This document shows positions 21,306 to 36,257 of a stretch of DNA of 64,000 nucleotides, piece by piece. Under the pieces are notes generated by a model. The model did not search any database, was not told where the DNA came from, and saw nothing but the letters and a program-made list of their open reading frames with translations. Where the stretch lies: assembly GCF_021347895.1 (NCBI RefSeq), contig NC_067117.1:36896067-36960066 (forward strand). Direction: 5' to 3'. Within the stretch, counting starts at the first letter, position 1. Each line of letters opens with the position of its first letter. This DNA comes from Acanthochromis polyacanthus (Eukaryota; Chordata; Actinopteri; Pomacentridae). The position numbers and the translations under genes are program-made.

Positions 21306-22990
21306 TATATATACACTGGCATTTGTCAATATATCTAAGGTGATGCTGTGAAGTAACACAAAAGTAATGAAACACATTTTTAGAAGGACTTAGTAATTAT
21401 AGTACATTCCCTAAAACAAATCAAATTTTGTGGACTACATTAATTTTGTTGAAATTGCTGAACCTCAGCTGAGCTGTAAGCCTCTGAGAGACTATGCACT
21501 AGTGTCTTAGAAAATGTTCTACACCATTGTCATCAAGGAAAATAATTAGAGCATATCATTTGGAATAATGATGTTCATTCCTCCAACAGAGGTCCAAAGA
21601 TGTTGACCTGTAGATGTGCTGAGCTGAACATCTTAGGGTACTTCCATTTAATTTGCCAACTGTGTTAATCTGTGATGCAATTCATTATAAGGATGTTCAT
21701 ATTACAATTACTGGTGGTGTAAGCTTTTGTAAGCAAAATGTCCTTTTATTTTCAATGGTGTGACTTTTATTGCCAAGCTGTCAAGTTTTGCACTTCCACT
21801 TGAATATCTCAGCAAAGAATCTAAATAAACCCTTCCAACATCCACAGGCAATAATGAACAAATTTTGAAGGTCACTGCTAGAGTTGTTACCTTTTTTGGA
21901 TGGGTTTAGTTATCTGGGCTTGAGAGTTTATGGGATCATTTCCTCTCTCCTTTGGCTGTGCTTGGCATTTCAGACTGCCATAAACATTTTCATGGAAAAC
22001 TGAGAAACATCTTTCATGAGATTCTTAGAGATGTCATTTGGAGAATCCCAGAGTTTTGATTGCATTTAAATAAAGTATGAGCATGCTGATATTCTACATG
22101 TATTAAAAATGTTTGGAGGACATTTGAACTGTGTGTCGAGAGCATTTTGCAGAGGAAAATATTCAGCATGGTGTAACTTCAGTTGTTGATTTGACATCCC
22201 ATCCTGACCAAAGAGTCAGTCAAACAAAGATGCATTCAAGCGGTGTTGTTGCCATCTGTATAGCTGCTGAAATATAGTCAGTAAGGGGGTTGAATGGCAT
22301 GTTTATGCAATATATAGCTCGAGATGAGGTTAAGTACAGCTGGAATCATGACTGAGCTCTTCAGGAATGTCCTTAAAAATCAAAATTGTTTTCATGTTGC
22401 ATTTTTTTTTTAAAAAAAAAGCTTTGATTAGATGGTACCCAATTCTAAAACATTTCTCTTTTCCAGCACAAGAGACTCAAGGTAAGCTTATTATAATTTA
22501 ATTTACATCTTCAGCACATAGGAAAGACATTCACTTTTTACCACAATGAGGGGGAAGAAAAAAAAAAAAAAAAAAAAAAAAGTGTCTCAGTGATACTAAA
22601 CTTGGATAATGGCTGTGCTAAACCTGGGTAGTTCATTATTACCTTTTGTCTTCAGATTGGGATCATCTGGACCAACTGATGTCTTCAATGACACATCAAC
22701 AAACCACACCGAGTCATACTTTTTACAAAGGGAGAACAGGCTCTCTGCAAGGAAAATGGCAGAAGAGACAATGAACAATGACTATAAAAAGGCAGGTAAT
22801 GCACTTTGAAATCTCATAGCTGCTGCTGATTTATAGAAAGAATTGTTCTGTTGCTACCTCACCAGAAAATTAGACAAACTCTACACCTCATTTAACCAAC
22901 AGTTCTCAACACTGGGGTTTAAAAAAAAAAAAAACAGGTAAAAGCACAGCTGATATACACTACTCATCTATAAAATAAAGTCACACACTC
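21306..22990. other. AT-rich non-coding stretch
   Basis: I see no coding region or element border. Homopolymer runs occur at 22410-22430 (T then A) and 22556-22581 (A). A 15-nt segment at about 22467-22487 is bracketed by splice-like AG and GT, but nothing else supports a microexon. Confidence 0.4.
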
Positions 22991-23560
22991 TAATTGTCAG
23001 ATGCAGGCATGTGAACCCAAGCAGCAGGCAAAAACAGGGTGGTTAAATTAATAACAATTTAATGAAAAAATATAAGTGAACAGAAACCACTGAATAAAGA
23101 AAGCCAGAGGAAAAACTAAACTAAAGGCGGACCCGAAGGCCGAGGTGAGCTAAACATAAACTAAACTAAAGCGCAGGGAAGGTGACTCACAGAAAGTCCA
23201 GTCCGGTGTCTGATGGGTGGAAGAGGGGAAGAGAACCGACAGAGCCGACGAAGGGGGTGAGCTGATGACAGGGAAACAGGTACGCAGTCTGAATGAGAGA
23301 ACAGAGTCCAGAAAACAATGTGTAGGAGATGCTGAATGGAGAAACAGAGCACATGGTCTGGCATGAACAGGATGCAATGAACCAACAGTGAGTTCTGAGG
23401 GAAGTCGGGCTTATGTGTCGCACTGATTGGAAACTCACGCTGGCTGTGCTGATTAGAATTTGAGTCAGCTGTGCATCAGCACAGCCACTCGTGGTTCGCT
23501 TGATGAGCTAGAACACTGGAGCAGGCGGGGTGTGATACTAATATTTCATTGGACTGCCCG
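22991..23560. repeat. Probable retroposon or LTR relic, unclassified
   Basis: Contains text of the form CAGGCATGTGAACCCAAGCAGC and an AATTTAATGAAAAAATATAAG tract. It resembles a dispersed fish repeat also hinted at by the 705-bp solo-LTR-like insert at 40495 (both have TGTCA starts followed by ACCC-AAG-CAG text). No clear right end was found. Confidence 0.3.
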
Positions 23561-23569
23561 TAGCTCTGA

Positions 23570-23890
23570 GAACAACACACATTCACTGTGGCATCGTTTT
23601 AACAAGCTTCTGCAATGTCATAGCATTTATTTCTGTCCAGAGTGGCATTAATTTTCTACCAACATCTTATATTGAAGACGGGAAAGTTGGACTGTTGATC
23701 AGTCTTCTCCAGAACATCCCAAAGATTCTCAATGGGGCTGATGTCTGGACTCTGTGGTTTCCATGTGTGAAAATGATGTCTCATGCTCTCTGAACCATTT
23801 ATTCACAATGTGAGCCCCATGAATCCTGGCATCGTCATCTTGAAACATGCCCATGCCATTAGGGAAGAAAAATTCCATTGATGGAAAGAC
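23570..23890 (-). pseudogene. Old Tc1/mariner transposase fragment
   Basis: On the minus strand the segment near 23710-23760 reads as [16 protein letters not shown], the Tc1 motif carrying the last catalytic residue. The surrounding sequence includes the catalytic-core region with a [17 protein letters not shown] stretch (about 23815-23850). It is broken and stops at the start of Harbinger copy C, which apparently jumped into it. Confidence 0.65.
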
Positions 23891-23988
23891 CTGGGGCCTA
23901 TTTCACAAAGCAGGTTTAGTGAAAACTCTGAGTTTCTTAACCCTGAAATGAGGGAAAGTCAGAGTTTTCCGTTTCACGAAGCGAGGTA

Positions 23989-25623
<1,635 letters not shown>

Positions 25624-25691
25624 TAACTCTAACCAGGGAATGCGGGGTAACTCTAGCCTGTTTCACAAAGAGGGGTAACTTAAACTTTCGG

Positions 25692-25880
25692 TCAGTTTAG
25701 GATATCAAAGGTGTCATAATCCACCTCGGTGCCGTTCAGGATCTCCAGAATCTGCCTGCAGAAGCCGCACCTCGCAGTAACAGACTCTGTGACTCTAACC
25801 TGCTTGCCAGCAGGTTTATCTAGGAAAACCTCGAGTTTCTCTCTGTCTCCGCCCTCTTTCAGCCACACACGCTGTTTCAT
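25692..25880 (-). CDS. Harbinger small ORF with glutaredoxin 3-like insert
   Basis: 62 codons from an internal M. The first part (MKQRVWLKEGGDREKLEVF) is shared with the ORF at 14892 in copy A. The last part reads RCGFCRQILEILNGTEVD then YDTFDIL before a stop. This closely resembles the second or third glutaredoxin domain of GLRX3 (PICOT), where the iron-sulfur-binding motif is CGFS; here it is CGFC. The glutaredoxin part is only 25 codons, much too short to fold as a thioredoxin-like domain, so a functional glutaredoxin is not expected. Confidence 0.5.
   Translation of the reverse strand: MKQRVWLKEGGDREKLEVFLDKPAGKQVRVTESVTARCGFCRQILEILNGTEVDYDTFDILN
25698..25772 (-). other. 75-bp glutaredoxin 3-like fragment absent from copy A
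   Basis: In copy A the text TTACTGCG is followed at once by GTAACTGACC. In copy C, TTACTGCG is followed by 75 bp encoding 25 residues in frame with the upstream ORF, and then AACTGACC. The 75 bp translate to a strongly GLRX3-like peptide around the CGFS/C site. The simplest reading is capture of host sequence, perhaps one exon end, by this copy during gap repair. Loss from A is possible too. Confidence 0.65.
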
Positions 25881-27390
25881 TTCCTCATTCAGTCAGTAAG
25901 AGAGCGAGTTTTGGCGTAGAACAGCTTTTATTAACGATCCAGTGAATAAAGGAGCAGCATTACTGCACAGATAATTAAATATTCGTTGGTAGATTGTTAT
26001 CAGACCGAGCATAAATGTTCTCGCATTTCTGGACAATTATCTGTTTGAGCGGTACCGTTTCGTAATCATTTCAAGTCCATAATCTACATAAACAACCTAA
26101 TCTGTCCTTACATTTACATTACCAGCCGCAGTCATGCTCTCACATCGAGCAGATATTGTTTGTTGCGCTGCAGTTCTTTGCAAATGAAAGTTTTTATATG
26201 ATGTCAGAGATGCAGAGCACTACAGTAAGACAACTGTATGCAGGACATTCAGAAAAGTTTTCCTGGCTCTGAAACGACTTTTACTCATCATTGTGGACAT
26301 AAACCTGTCAGAACATCAAGAGGAGTTCCACAGGATTGCAGGTGAATGATATAGAGATCTGTTAAATTCATTTTAAATGGTGTGAGGAGAGTTGATGTTG
26401 GTGTGACTCGAATTCCCGCGAGACAGTGCGAGACACAAGATGGCAGCAACCTGCTGCTAGACGCGACACAAAACTTTTTCCCCTCTGTTTTGGAACTTTA
26501 CTTCTTCTACCCTTTTTTTTCTTCCTCTCTCTGTAAACTCCACCACGTACACAAAACGGACAATCAAGCCACGCAACCTGGATTTATTAGAGGATTACAT
26601 CGACGATTGCTTTATCAGACACTGCGTTATGGATGACAACCTGCCAAACACTCCCTCCCCTCCTACCACCTCCACCACAGGTAACGAAAAGAAACGGGCC
26701 CGTGAATCTCCTCTTTCTAAGAGCGATTCACCCCCCAAACCACCCTGCTGTACCGAGGTAAGCGACATTTTATTATCCATTGAACAAAAACTCACCGGAC
26801 TGGACAATAGAATCGCTCTCATCGAAGTGCTACACCGTGAATTCCAATCTCTCCGTCAGAGCCTCGAATACAGTCAGGAACAGATCGACACCCTCACCTC
26901 CGAAAATAAATCGCTGAAACAATCTGTCAGCACCCTCACCACCCAGCTCAACTCTATTACCGCAGAAAATAGAAACATGAAAGAAACAATTCTAGATTTA
27001 CAGACCCGTAGCATGCGTGACAACCTTGTTTTCACTGGCATCCCAGAACAGCCCTCAGACGACCCGGAAAACACCGTTAAGGACTTCATGATTCAGCAGC
27101 TTAAACTTCCACCCGACACCGTTAAAAACATTACATTCCACCGAGTTCACCGTATGGGTCAAAAAAACGCCACCAACAGCCGTCCGCGTCCAATAATTGC
27201 AAAATTCGAACATTTCAAGCAGAAACAACAGGTACAGCAGCAAGGCAGACAGCTCAAAGGAACGGACTATGGACTCAATGATCAATTTCCAAAAGAAATC
27301 ATGCTCCGCCGTAAACAACTCCATCCCATCCGGAAATATATGATTCAGCAAGGAAAAAAAGCTGTGATCTCCATGGACAAACTGTACATA

Positions 27391-29025
<1,635 letters not shown>

Positions 29026-29364
29026 TAGATGGACAGTTATACCGCGATAAGGACAAAACACCCTGGCTTTTCTAACCCCCCTCATGCGACCCCCCATATC
29101 TTCCTCATCTTATCTGCCTGACACCCACACTTATAGAACTATTATCCATCACTGCACTATTGTCTCTTGGCTACCTCCAAATGTGCCCTGATCAGCACTG
29201 GACTCTCCCCAAACTTCTTTTAACTGTTTTTTTTTTTCTCTGAAATGTCTGTTCACACCGTTTATGTATTTTTGTTGCAATGTGCGCTTTGTGTTTGGTG
29301 TTTTGTGTTTGTGGTTTATGTGCACAGCTTGTATTCACCTGTTATTAATTTTATATATTTCTAA

Positions 29365-31853
29365 ATGGCACCTCTAAAATTCCTAACATGGAACATAAGG
29401 GGAATTGGTTCTCAGGCTAAAAGATTGAAAATACTTAATCATCTTCACAAACTACAAGCAGATATCTGTCTACTACAAGAAACTCATCTAACTGACTCCG
29501 ATCAGAACAAACTAAAATCACCACAATTCTCTCATGTTTTCTCTTCAACCTACAATAGCAAACAGAGAGGGGTTTCTATCCTGATTAGCAATAGGGTCTC
29601 ATTTGTTCACAACTCTACCATTACAGACACAGAAGGACGTTTCATTATAATTAATATATCAGTCAACAATAACCCTATCACAATCAGTAATATTTATGGA
29701 CCAAATTCTGATGAGCCTTCTTTTTTTCACAACTTTTTCTCATCCATCTCAAATAACTTCAACTGTCCGATCATAATAGGAGGTGACTTTAACACAGTCA
29801 TTGACCCATCTATAGACCGCAGCAATAACACAGCCAAACGAATCTGTCAATCCTCTGATACTATCAAACAATTTATGACCGACATGGGACTTGGCGATAG
29901 TTGGAGGCTTCAACATCCATCAACAAGACAATATTCATTTTTCTCCCCGGTTCACCAATCATTTTCACGTATTGATTTATTCCTCACCAGTAATTCAATT
30001 ATACCTAATATTTCAGAATCAAAAATCCACCCCATCACCATTAGTGATCATGCCCCAGTAACATTTACATGGAATAAAACCGTCCCACACAGACCCAACA
30101 CCAGATGGCGCTTCAATACATCCCTCCTCAATGATCCACAATTTGACATCCTTATTAGAAAAGAGTGGACGTCCTTCCTAGAAATAAATGATTCCCCAAA
30201 GTTAACTCCATTTATCATATGGGAAACAGGTAAAGCAGTACTAAGAGGCATAATCATTTCATACGCAGTACACAAAAAAAGGAAGAACAGCAACAAGAAA
30301 CTGAACTGGAACAAAAAATTAAACACTTAGAGGACATTATTACCAACAACCCAACAGAAGAATCATGCACTGAACTTACAAAATGTAAACTTAAATTGAA
30401 TGAAATCGTGAATAAAAAGACTCTATTTCTAATACAAAGACTCAGACAAGAACATTTCTATCACAACAATAAATCAGGCAAATACCGAGCAAATCAAATT
30501 CAGCAAAATAAAGAAAAAACAACTATTTCCACCATCCAGAACTCAGCAGGGAAGCCAACAAGCTCACCCGAAGAAATTAACACAGTATTTAAGGACTTTT
30601 ATACAAACTTATGTTCATCAGAAAATAATCCGGACCAAGACGAAGTCACCTCATTTTTAAACAACATAAACTTACCACAACTCAACCAAGACCCCATTCA
30701 GTTTTGGAAGCCCCAATAACTCCTGAAGAACTCTCATCTGCACTACGCCTCATGCCTAATAATAAATCCCCAGGACCTGATGGCTTCCCTTCTGAGTTCT
30801 ACAAACACTTCTGGTCAATTTTATCCCCACTATTCCAAAGAGTAATAGCCGACATAAAAAAGCAGTTAAAACTTCCATCAAATATGAACTCAGCTACAAT
30901 TTCACTCCTCCTTAAACCAAACAAAGACCCACTACTGCCAACCAGCTACCGTCCTATCTCGCTCCTAAACGTCGACTTAAAAATCATCACAAAAACACTT
31001 TCTCATAGAATAGAAAAAATCATCCCATTCATAATTCACCCCAATCAGACCGGTTTCATAAAAGGCAGACATTCATCAACCAATACCCGCAGACTCTTTA
31101 ACCTAATGGTACATTCATCACAACAACATACACCATCCATCATTGTCACACTAGATGCAGAAAAAGCATTTGATAAGGTTAACTGGTCATTTCTCATCCT
31201 CACAATGCAAAAGTTTGGCTTTGGGGAATCATTTATTAATTGGATTAAAATTCTTTATACTGCACCTTTAGCCACAGTTGTCACAAATGGACTAACATCA
31301 CAACCATTCACACTTCACCGGGGGACTAGGCAAGGATGTCCACTCTCCCCTTCATTATTCACCATCTTCATAGAACCCCAAGCTGCAGCCATCAGACAAA
31401 ACACCAGTATCTATGGATTTAAAACAGCAAACTACCATCACAAAATCAGTTTATATGCAGACGACGTATTACTTTTTCTAACGAAGCCACACTCTTCACT
31501 ACAGGAAACAATCAGTACTATAGGAAAATACTCAAAATTATCAGACTATTCCATAAATTGGCATAAATCATCAATCCTCCCCCTCCAGAATAGCAGCTGG
31601 GATGTGGCAGCCCACGCACCACCCATTCCCTTATGCACAACAAATCCAACAGCAAACTACTCCTCACAGCCCTAACTATCACCAAGAAAACCATCCTCAT
31701 CAACTGGAAAAGTAGGAGCAAAACAAACACTACACACTGGAAAAACTTACTCATAGACCACACCACCTTGGAACATTCACCCATACACACCCATACCTCA
31801 GCCGTAGAACCCCTCTCTGTTTGGACCCCTCTTCTCAACCACCTTCACTCTTG
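29365..31853 (+). pseudogene. L1 ORF2 (endonuclease plus reverse transcriptase), broken
   Basis: ATG at 29365. The APE-type endonuclease is complete: LTWNIRGIGS, LLQETH, YGPNSDEP, GGDFNTV and SDHAPVTF. A frame change in an A-run near 30275-30281 and another near 30700 separate it from the reverse transcriptase. That region (30704-31600) has SPGPDGFPSEFYK, YRPISLLNVDLKI, DAEKAFDKVNW, GTRQGCPLSPSLF and the catalytic YADDVLLF. After about 31590 the sequence jumps to the extreme C-terminus (ALTITKKTILINWKS ... HWKNLL, to 31853). The thumb and most of the C-terminal region have been deleted, so this copy cannot move on its own. Confidence 0.87.
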
Positions 31854-31854
31854 A

Positions 31855-32093
31855 ATTTTCTTATCATTTACTATTACCATCATTTCGCGGGCGGTGGCAG
31901 TGCGCCCGGCCCCCCCCCCCGGTTGGTATGTCGGTGTCCCTGGTGGGACTGGTTGGATGGGGGGGCGGGGGGGTGGCTCACGCCCCCACCCATCTCTAAA
32001 GGGAAAGAAATTATTTAAAAAAAAATAATAATAATAATTATTATTATTAAAAATATATATATATAAATAAATAAATAAATAATTGAAAACAAT

Positions 32094-32135
<42 letters not shown>

Positions 32136-32526
32136 ATTGTAGCCTTTCTCAGACAACAAACTTCCTCCCCAGGGAGGTAAAACTGGCAGAATGGGGGAAC
32201 GTTGAGGGGGCGGGCTCTCACTCGCCTCCCTGCCCCACCTGTTCTTGTTAGGGGCCCGAGCGTGCCACCGCGGGCTGGTGCGCGGTGTCATTTGCTCGCC
32301 CCCTGGTTCCCTGATTTACCCCCTCGCCCACCACTCATTGTTCGGTCGTTGTTTTTTTATTACAACATATATAGTATTGTTATATATTATTATTAATAGT
32401 ATATTTAAACAAATTATATTATATACTATCAGTTTGTCTCTTCACTAGACCTTATTGTATTATATTCACCGTTGATGTTATCACTATTATGGTTGATATC
32501 TTATTATTATTTTATTCTTCTTAGTA
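31855..32526 (+). repeat. L1 3' UTR with G/C-rich tract and AAT/ATA simple repeats
   Basis: Includes a C9 run at 31911-31920, G-rich text to 31990, then (AAT)n, (TAA)n and (TAAA)n runs at about 32018-32145. A second G/C-rich block with CCCTCGCCC-type text follows to 32335 and an AT-rich tract to 32520. No gene seen. Overlapping ORFs here are simple-sequence artefacts. Confidence 0.7.
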
Positions 32527-35500
32527 AGATAAGATAAGATAAGATAAGATAGACTTTATTAATCTCACAAAGGAGAAATTTAACATTACAGGGCTCTTAG
32601 AAACAAAAAACAGAGGAGTGCAAAAGTCACGAAAGTGCAAGAACAAGATAATAAATATTGCACATAATAACAACTACACAGTAGTGTTATACAGTCTGAT
32701 GGCAGTGGGGATGAAGGACCTGCGGTAGCGCTCCTTCTTGCACTGAGGGTGTCTGAGTCTTGTGCTAAAGGAGTTGCTCAGCTCCACTACAGTCCGGTGC
32801 AGTGGGTGGGAGCTGTTGTCCATGATGGATGAGAGCTTGGTCAACATCCTCCTCTCACCCACATCCATCACAGAGTCCAGTGGGCAGCCCAGGACAGAGC
32901 TGGCCCTCTTGGTCAGCTTGTTCAGTCTCTTCATGTCCCGCTCTGTGCTGCCCGGGGCCCAGCAGACGACAGCGTAGAGGAAAGCAGAGGCTACCACAGT
33001 GTCGTAGAAAGTCCTTAGTAGAGGTCTGCACACTCCGAAGGACCTCAGCCTCCTCAGAAGGTGGAGGCGACTCTGGCCCTTCTTGTACAGAGCATCAGTG
33101 TTGTGGGACCAGTCCAGTTTATTGTTGAGGTGAACACCCAGGTACTTGAAACTGTCCACTGTTTCAATGTCCTGCCCCTGGATGTTCACTGGTGGATGTG
33201 GGAGTGTCCTTCTCCTGAAGTCGACCACCATCTCCTTCGTCTTACTGGTGTTGAGGCACAGATGGTTGCGCTCACACCAGTCCACAAAGTCCATGATGAC
33301 CGACCGATACTCCAGCTCGTTCCCCTCAGACACACAGCCCACAATGGCGGAGTCATCAGAGAACTTCTGGAGATGGCAGCTGTCCGTGTCGTAGGTGAAG
33401 TCCGAGGTGTAGATGGTGAAGAGGAAGGGCGAGAGGACGGTGCCCTGGGGCGCCCCCGTGCTGCAGACTACCACCTCTGACTCACAGCCGCGCAGCCGCA
33501 CGTACTGTGGACGGTCAGTGAGGTAGTCAGTGGTCCAGGCAGCGAGATGTCCATCCACTCCCGCGTCCACCAGCTTCCCCCGCAGCAGCGCCGGCCTGAT
33601 GGTGTTGAAGGCGCTGGAGAAGTCAAAGAACATGACTCTCACAGCGCTGCCGGCGCTCTCCAGGTGAGTGAGCGCTCGCTGCAGCAGGTAGATGACAGTG
33701 TCTTCTACCCCCATGTTGGGCCTGTAGGCAAACTGCAGCGGGTCCAGGTCGGAGCTCACCACTGAGCGGAGGTAGTGGAGGAGGAGCCTCTCCATGGTCT
33801 TCATGAGGTGGGAGGTGAGGGCGACAGGTCTGTAGTGGGCCAGTTCCTTGGCGTGAGCTGTTTTAGGGACTGGGACCACACAGGAGGTTTTCCACAGGAC
33901 GGGGACCCGCTCCAGGCTGAGGCTCAGGTTGTAGAGGTGGCAGAGGACCTCACAGAGCTGGTCTGCGCAGGTCCTCAGCAGCCTGGGACTGATGCCGTCT
34001 GGTCCAGCAGATTTCCTCTGCTTCAGTCGCCTCAGCTCTCTCCTCACCTGGTCCGGTGTGAAGGAGAGGGGGGAGTGAGGGGGGGAGTGAGGTGGGCTGC
34101 AGGGGGTGGGAGTAGTCCGTGAGGGTGAGTTGGGGGCCGGTGAAGGTGTCGCAGGAAGGGGAGAGTCTGCTGGGCTGGGGATGTGTGAAGAGGGGGGAGC
34201 AGGAAAGGGGGCAGAGGGGGTGGGGGGAGAGTCAAATCTGTTAAAGTAACAGTTCAGCTCGTCCGCCCTGCGCTGGTCTCCATCAGCTGTCCCTCTGGCA
34301 CTCTGTCCATGTCCAGAAATGTTCTTAAGTCCTCTCCACACGTCCCGCGCGTTGTTCTGAACCAGCTTCTCCTCCAGCCTCTTCCCATAGTCCTTCTTGG
34401 CCCTTCTGATCCGCCACTGGAGCTCACGCTGCACTCTCTTCTGCTCCTCTCTGTCCCCTGAGATGAAAGCCCGTTTCTTCTGGTTCAGGAGGGCTTTGAG
34501 CTCAGGGGTGACCCAGGGGTGGTTGTTGGAGAAGCACCGTACCGTCCGAGTTGGCACAGTGCTGTCCACGCAGAAGTTGATGTAATCTGTGATGCAATGC
34601 GTGAGGCCATCGATGTCGTCTCCATGAGGACTGTAGAGCACGCTCCAGTCTGTGGTCTGGAAACAGTCTCTGAGTCTCTCACTGGCCTCATCTGTCCATG
34701 CCTTCACAGTTCTCTTCTGCACAGGTCCTCTTCTCACCTTGGGTGTGTAGTGGGGGAGCAGATGAACCAGGTTGTGGTCAGAGCGGCCCAGTGGGGGGAG
34801 GGGGGCAGCGGTGTAGGCGCCTTTCACATTCACATACAGTAAGTCCAGTGTCTTGTCGCCCCGCGTGTGACACGTGACATACTGTGTGAAAGTTGGGAGA
34901 AAGGCAGCGAGGGAGGCGTGGTTGAAGTCTCCACTGATCAGGACAAGCGCCCAGGGATGGCGGCTCTGGGCTTCGCTCACGGCGCTGTGGAGTCTTTCAC
35001 ACGCTGTCCCTGCATGAGCTGATGGTGGGATGCATACGCAAAACACAATCACGTGCGAGAACTCCCTCGGTAGATAATACGGCCGCAGCGCCATCGTAAG
35101 CATCTCCAAGTCCCGCGTGCACAGCTGTTCCTTCACATGCACGTTTGCTGGGTTACACCACCGCTCATTCACGTACACAGCCAGTCCTTCCCCAGACTTT
35201 TTGCCGCTTCCCACCGCGTTCCGGTCCGCGCGCGCGAGTGTAAATCCGTTCAGGGAAACCACAGAGTCCGTTGTATGTCCATTCAGCCACGTCTCCGTGA
35301 AACACATGAGGCTACACTCACGATGCTCCTTCAGCCGCGTCAGCGTGGCCAGCTCCTCCACCTTGTTGGTGATGGAGAGGACGTTCCCCATGATGATAGA
35401 GGGAAAATAAGTCCTGCACTTTCGCCGTCCTCCTCTGCAGCCTCTTCTTTTCCTCCGTATCTCCGCGGGGACATGGGGCCTCTCCGTGGAGAGAAAGGAT

Positions 35501-35795
35501 GAGCTGCGGAGGCCGAGAAGGGTCTCACGTGTGTAGCGTCTTTGTTCCTCAGAGCGGCCGCCGCTGTGTCCAGAGGGCTCACCTGAAGCAAGTCCAAAAA
35601 GTGCAAAAAACAGCACAACTCCGAATAAAAGTGTGATAAAAGTGGGTTTCCTATATGCACGATTGCACAAAGCTTCACCCACTTTAAGGAAAAATAGGAA
35701 AAAGTGCCTATTTACAATAGAAAAAACGAAAAGTAAGAAAAAAGGGTTGAGAGCTCCCGTAACCAGCTGCTGCTCGCACAGCGCCATCTTGAAAG
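32527..35795 (-). mobile_element. CR1/Rex1-type LINE, apparently full ORF, in the L1 3' UTR
   Basis: On the minus strand the element ends with a (TATCT)n tail (about 32527-32551) preceded by GATTAATAAAGTCTATC, the kind of 3' end found in Rex1/L2/CR1 LINEs rather than a poly(A) tail. A single long ORF fills most of it. The 5' end lies near 35795, just before AAGATGGCG. I could not find a clear target duplication, so the exact ends are uncertain. Confidence 0.85.
32674..35787 (-). CDS. LINE endonuclease/reverse transcriptase, intact, 1037 aa
   Basis: The ORF is uninterrupted. Residues 1-130 include two hydrophobic stretches (FFLLFVFSIVNRHFFLFFL and TFITLLFGVVLFFALFG). The APE-like endonuclease runs from about 130 to 345, with CFTETWLNG, ISGDFNH, TLDLLYVN and GRSDHNLV. 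A Pro/Ser-rich linker at about 545-605 has many SPP and PTP units. The reverse transcriptase at about 615-870 contains KSAGPDGISPRLL, YRPVALTS, FFDFSSAFNTI, GAPQGTVLSPFLF and the catalytic FSDDSAIV (SDD where FADD is usual). The C-terminus has the conserved KYLGVHLNNKLDW block. This is a jockey/CR1-group LINE; Rex1-like is my best guess. Confidence 0.9.
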   Translation of the reverse strand: MALCEQQLVTGALNPFFLLFVFSIVNRHFFLFFLKVGEALCNRAYRKPTFITLLFGVVLFFALFGLASGEPSGHSGGRSEEQRRYTRETLLGLRSSSFLSTERPHVPAEIRRKRRGCRGGRRKCRTYFPSIIMGNVLSITNKVEELATLTRLKEHRECSLMCFTETWLNGHTTDSVVSLNGFTLARADRNAVGSGKKSGEGLAVYVNERWCNPANVHVKEQLCTRDLEMLTMALRPYYLPREFSHVIVFCVCIPPSAHAGTACERLHSAVSEAQSRHPWALVLISGDFNHASLAAFLPTFTQYVTCHTRGDKTLDLLYVNVKGAYTAAPLPPLGRSDHNLVHLLPHYTPKVRRGPVQKRTVKAWTDEASERLRDCFQTTDWSVLYSPHGDDIDGLTHCITDYINFCVDSTVPTRTVRCFSNNHPWVTPELKALLNQKKRAFISGDREEQKRVQRELQWRIRRAKKDYGKRLEEKLVQNNARDVWRGLKNISGHGQSARGTADGDQRRADELNCYFNRFDSPPTPSAPFPAPPSSHIPSPADSPLPATPSPAPNSPSRTTPTPCSPPHSPPHSPLSFTPDQVRRELRRLKQRKSAGPDGISPRLLRTCADQLCEVLCHLYNLSLSLERVPVLWKTSCVVPVPKTAHAKELAHYRPVALTSHLMKTMERLLLHYLRSVVSSDLDPLQFAYRPNMGVEDTVIYLLQRALTHLESAGSAVRVMFFDFSSAFNTIRPALLRGKLVDAGVDGHLAAWTTDYLTDRPQYVRLRGCESEVVVCSTGAPQGTVLSPFLFTIYTSDFTYDTDSCHLQKFSDDSAIVGCVSEGNELEYRSVIMDFVDWCERNHLCLNTSKTKEMVVDFRRRTLPHPPVNIQGQDIETVDSFKYLGVHLNNKLDWSHNTDALYKKGQSRLHLLRRLRSFGVCRPLLRTFYDTVVASAFLYAVVCWAPGSTERDMKRLNKLTKRASSVLGCPLDSVMDVGERRMLTKLSSIMDNSSHPLHRTVVELSNSFSTRLRHPQCKKERYRRSFIPTAIRLYNTTV

Positions 35796-36246
35796 AGTAT
35801 TATATCATAGCATTATTTTTAATATTATATTATAGGTTGTGCATCGCCCCTCACTCCTCACTGCTTGTTCGTCAATTTTTATTCTTTATCTTTATTTGTT
35901 TGTTTATTTTTTTATTTTTTATTTTCTATTTTTTAAAATTATTATTATTTATTGTTTTAGCTTTTTCTTGTTCCCTTCTTCCTCCTCACATATCAAGTCC
36001 CCGCCAGTCTACATTATTACTCATGGTCATTTAACTTACATCGAATCACTGAAACACAATTGCCACTTATCGACAAATACAGGTTTTTTGTTTTTGTTTT
36101 GTTTGTTTGTTTGTTTTCTGTGCTGGATCTGTTTGTTTGAATTTGTCTACTTCTGTCTCTCTTTTTTTTAATATTTCCATTCATTGTATCATCACTGTCT
36201 ACATCACTGTTATTGTTTGTCACACGGTTTCACAATAAAAAAAAAA
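35796..36246 (+). repeat. Rest of the L1 3' UTR and A-rich tail
   Basis: T-rich and AT-rich text after the nested LINE, ending CACAATAAAAAAAAAA right at the 11-bp target duplication. No gene seen. Confidence 0.7.
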
Positions 36247-36257
36247 TCATTTTAAAT

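Noticed and set aside
22467..22487. 15-nt microexon-like segment between AG and GT
   Set aside because: No flanking exons or protein match; such AG...GT pairs are frequent by chance.
25698..25772. Functional glutaredoxin gene
   Set aside because: Only 25 codons of a domain of about 100 residues are present, followed directly by a stop; it is a fragment, not a working gene.
33061..33480. Several + ORFs across 32.8-35.5 kb
   Set aside because: They are antisense shadows of the intact LINE ORF, which is GC-rich with few stops.
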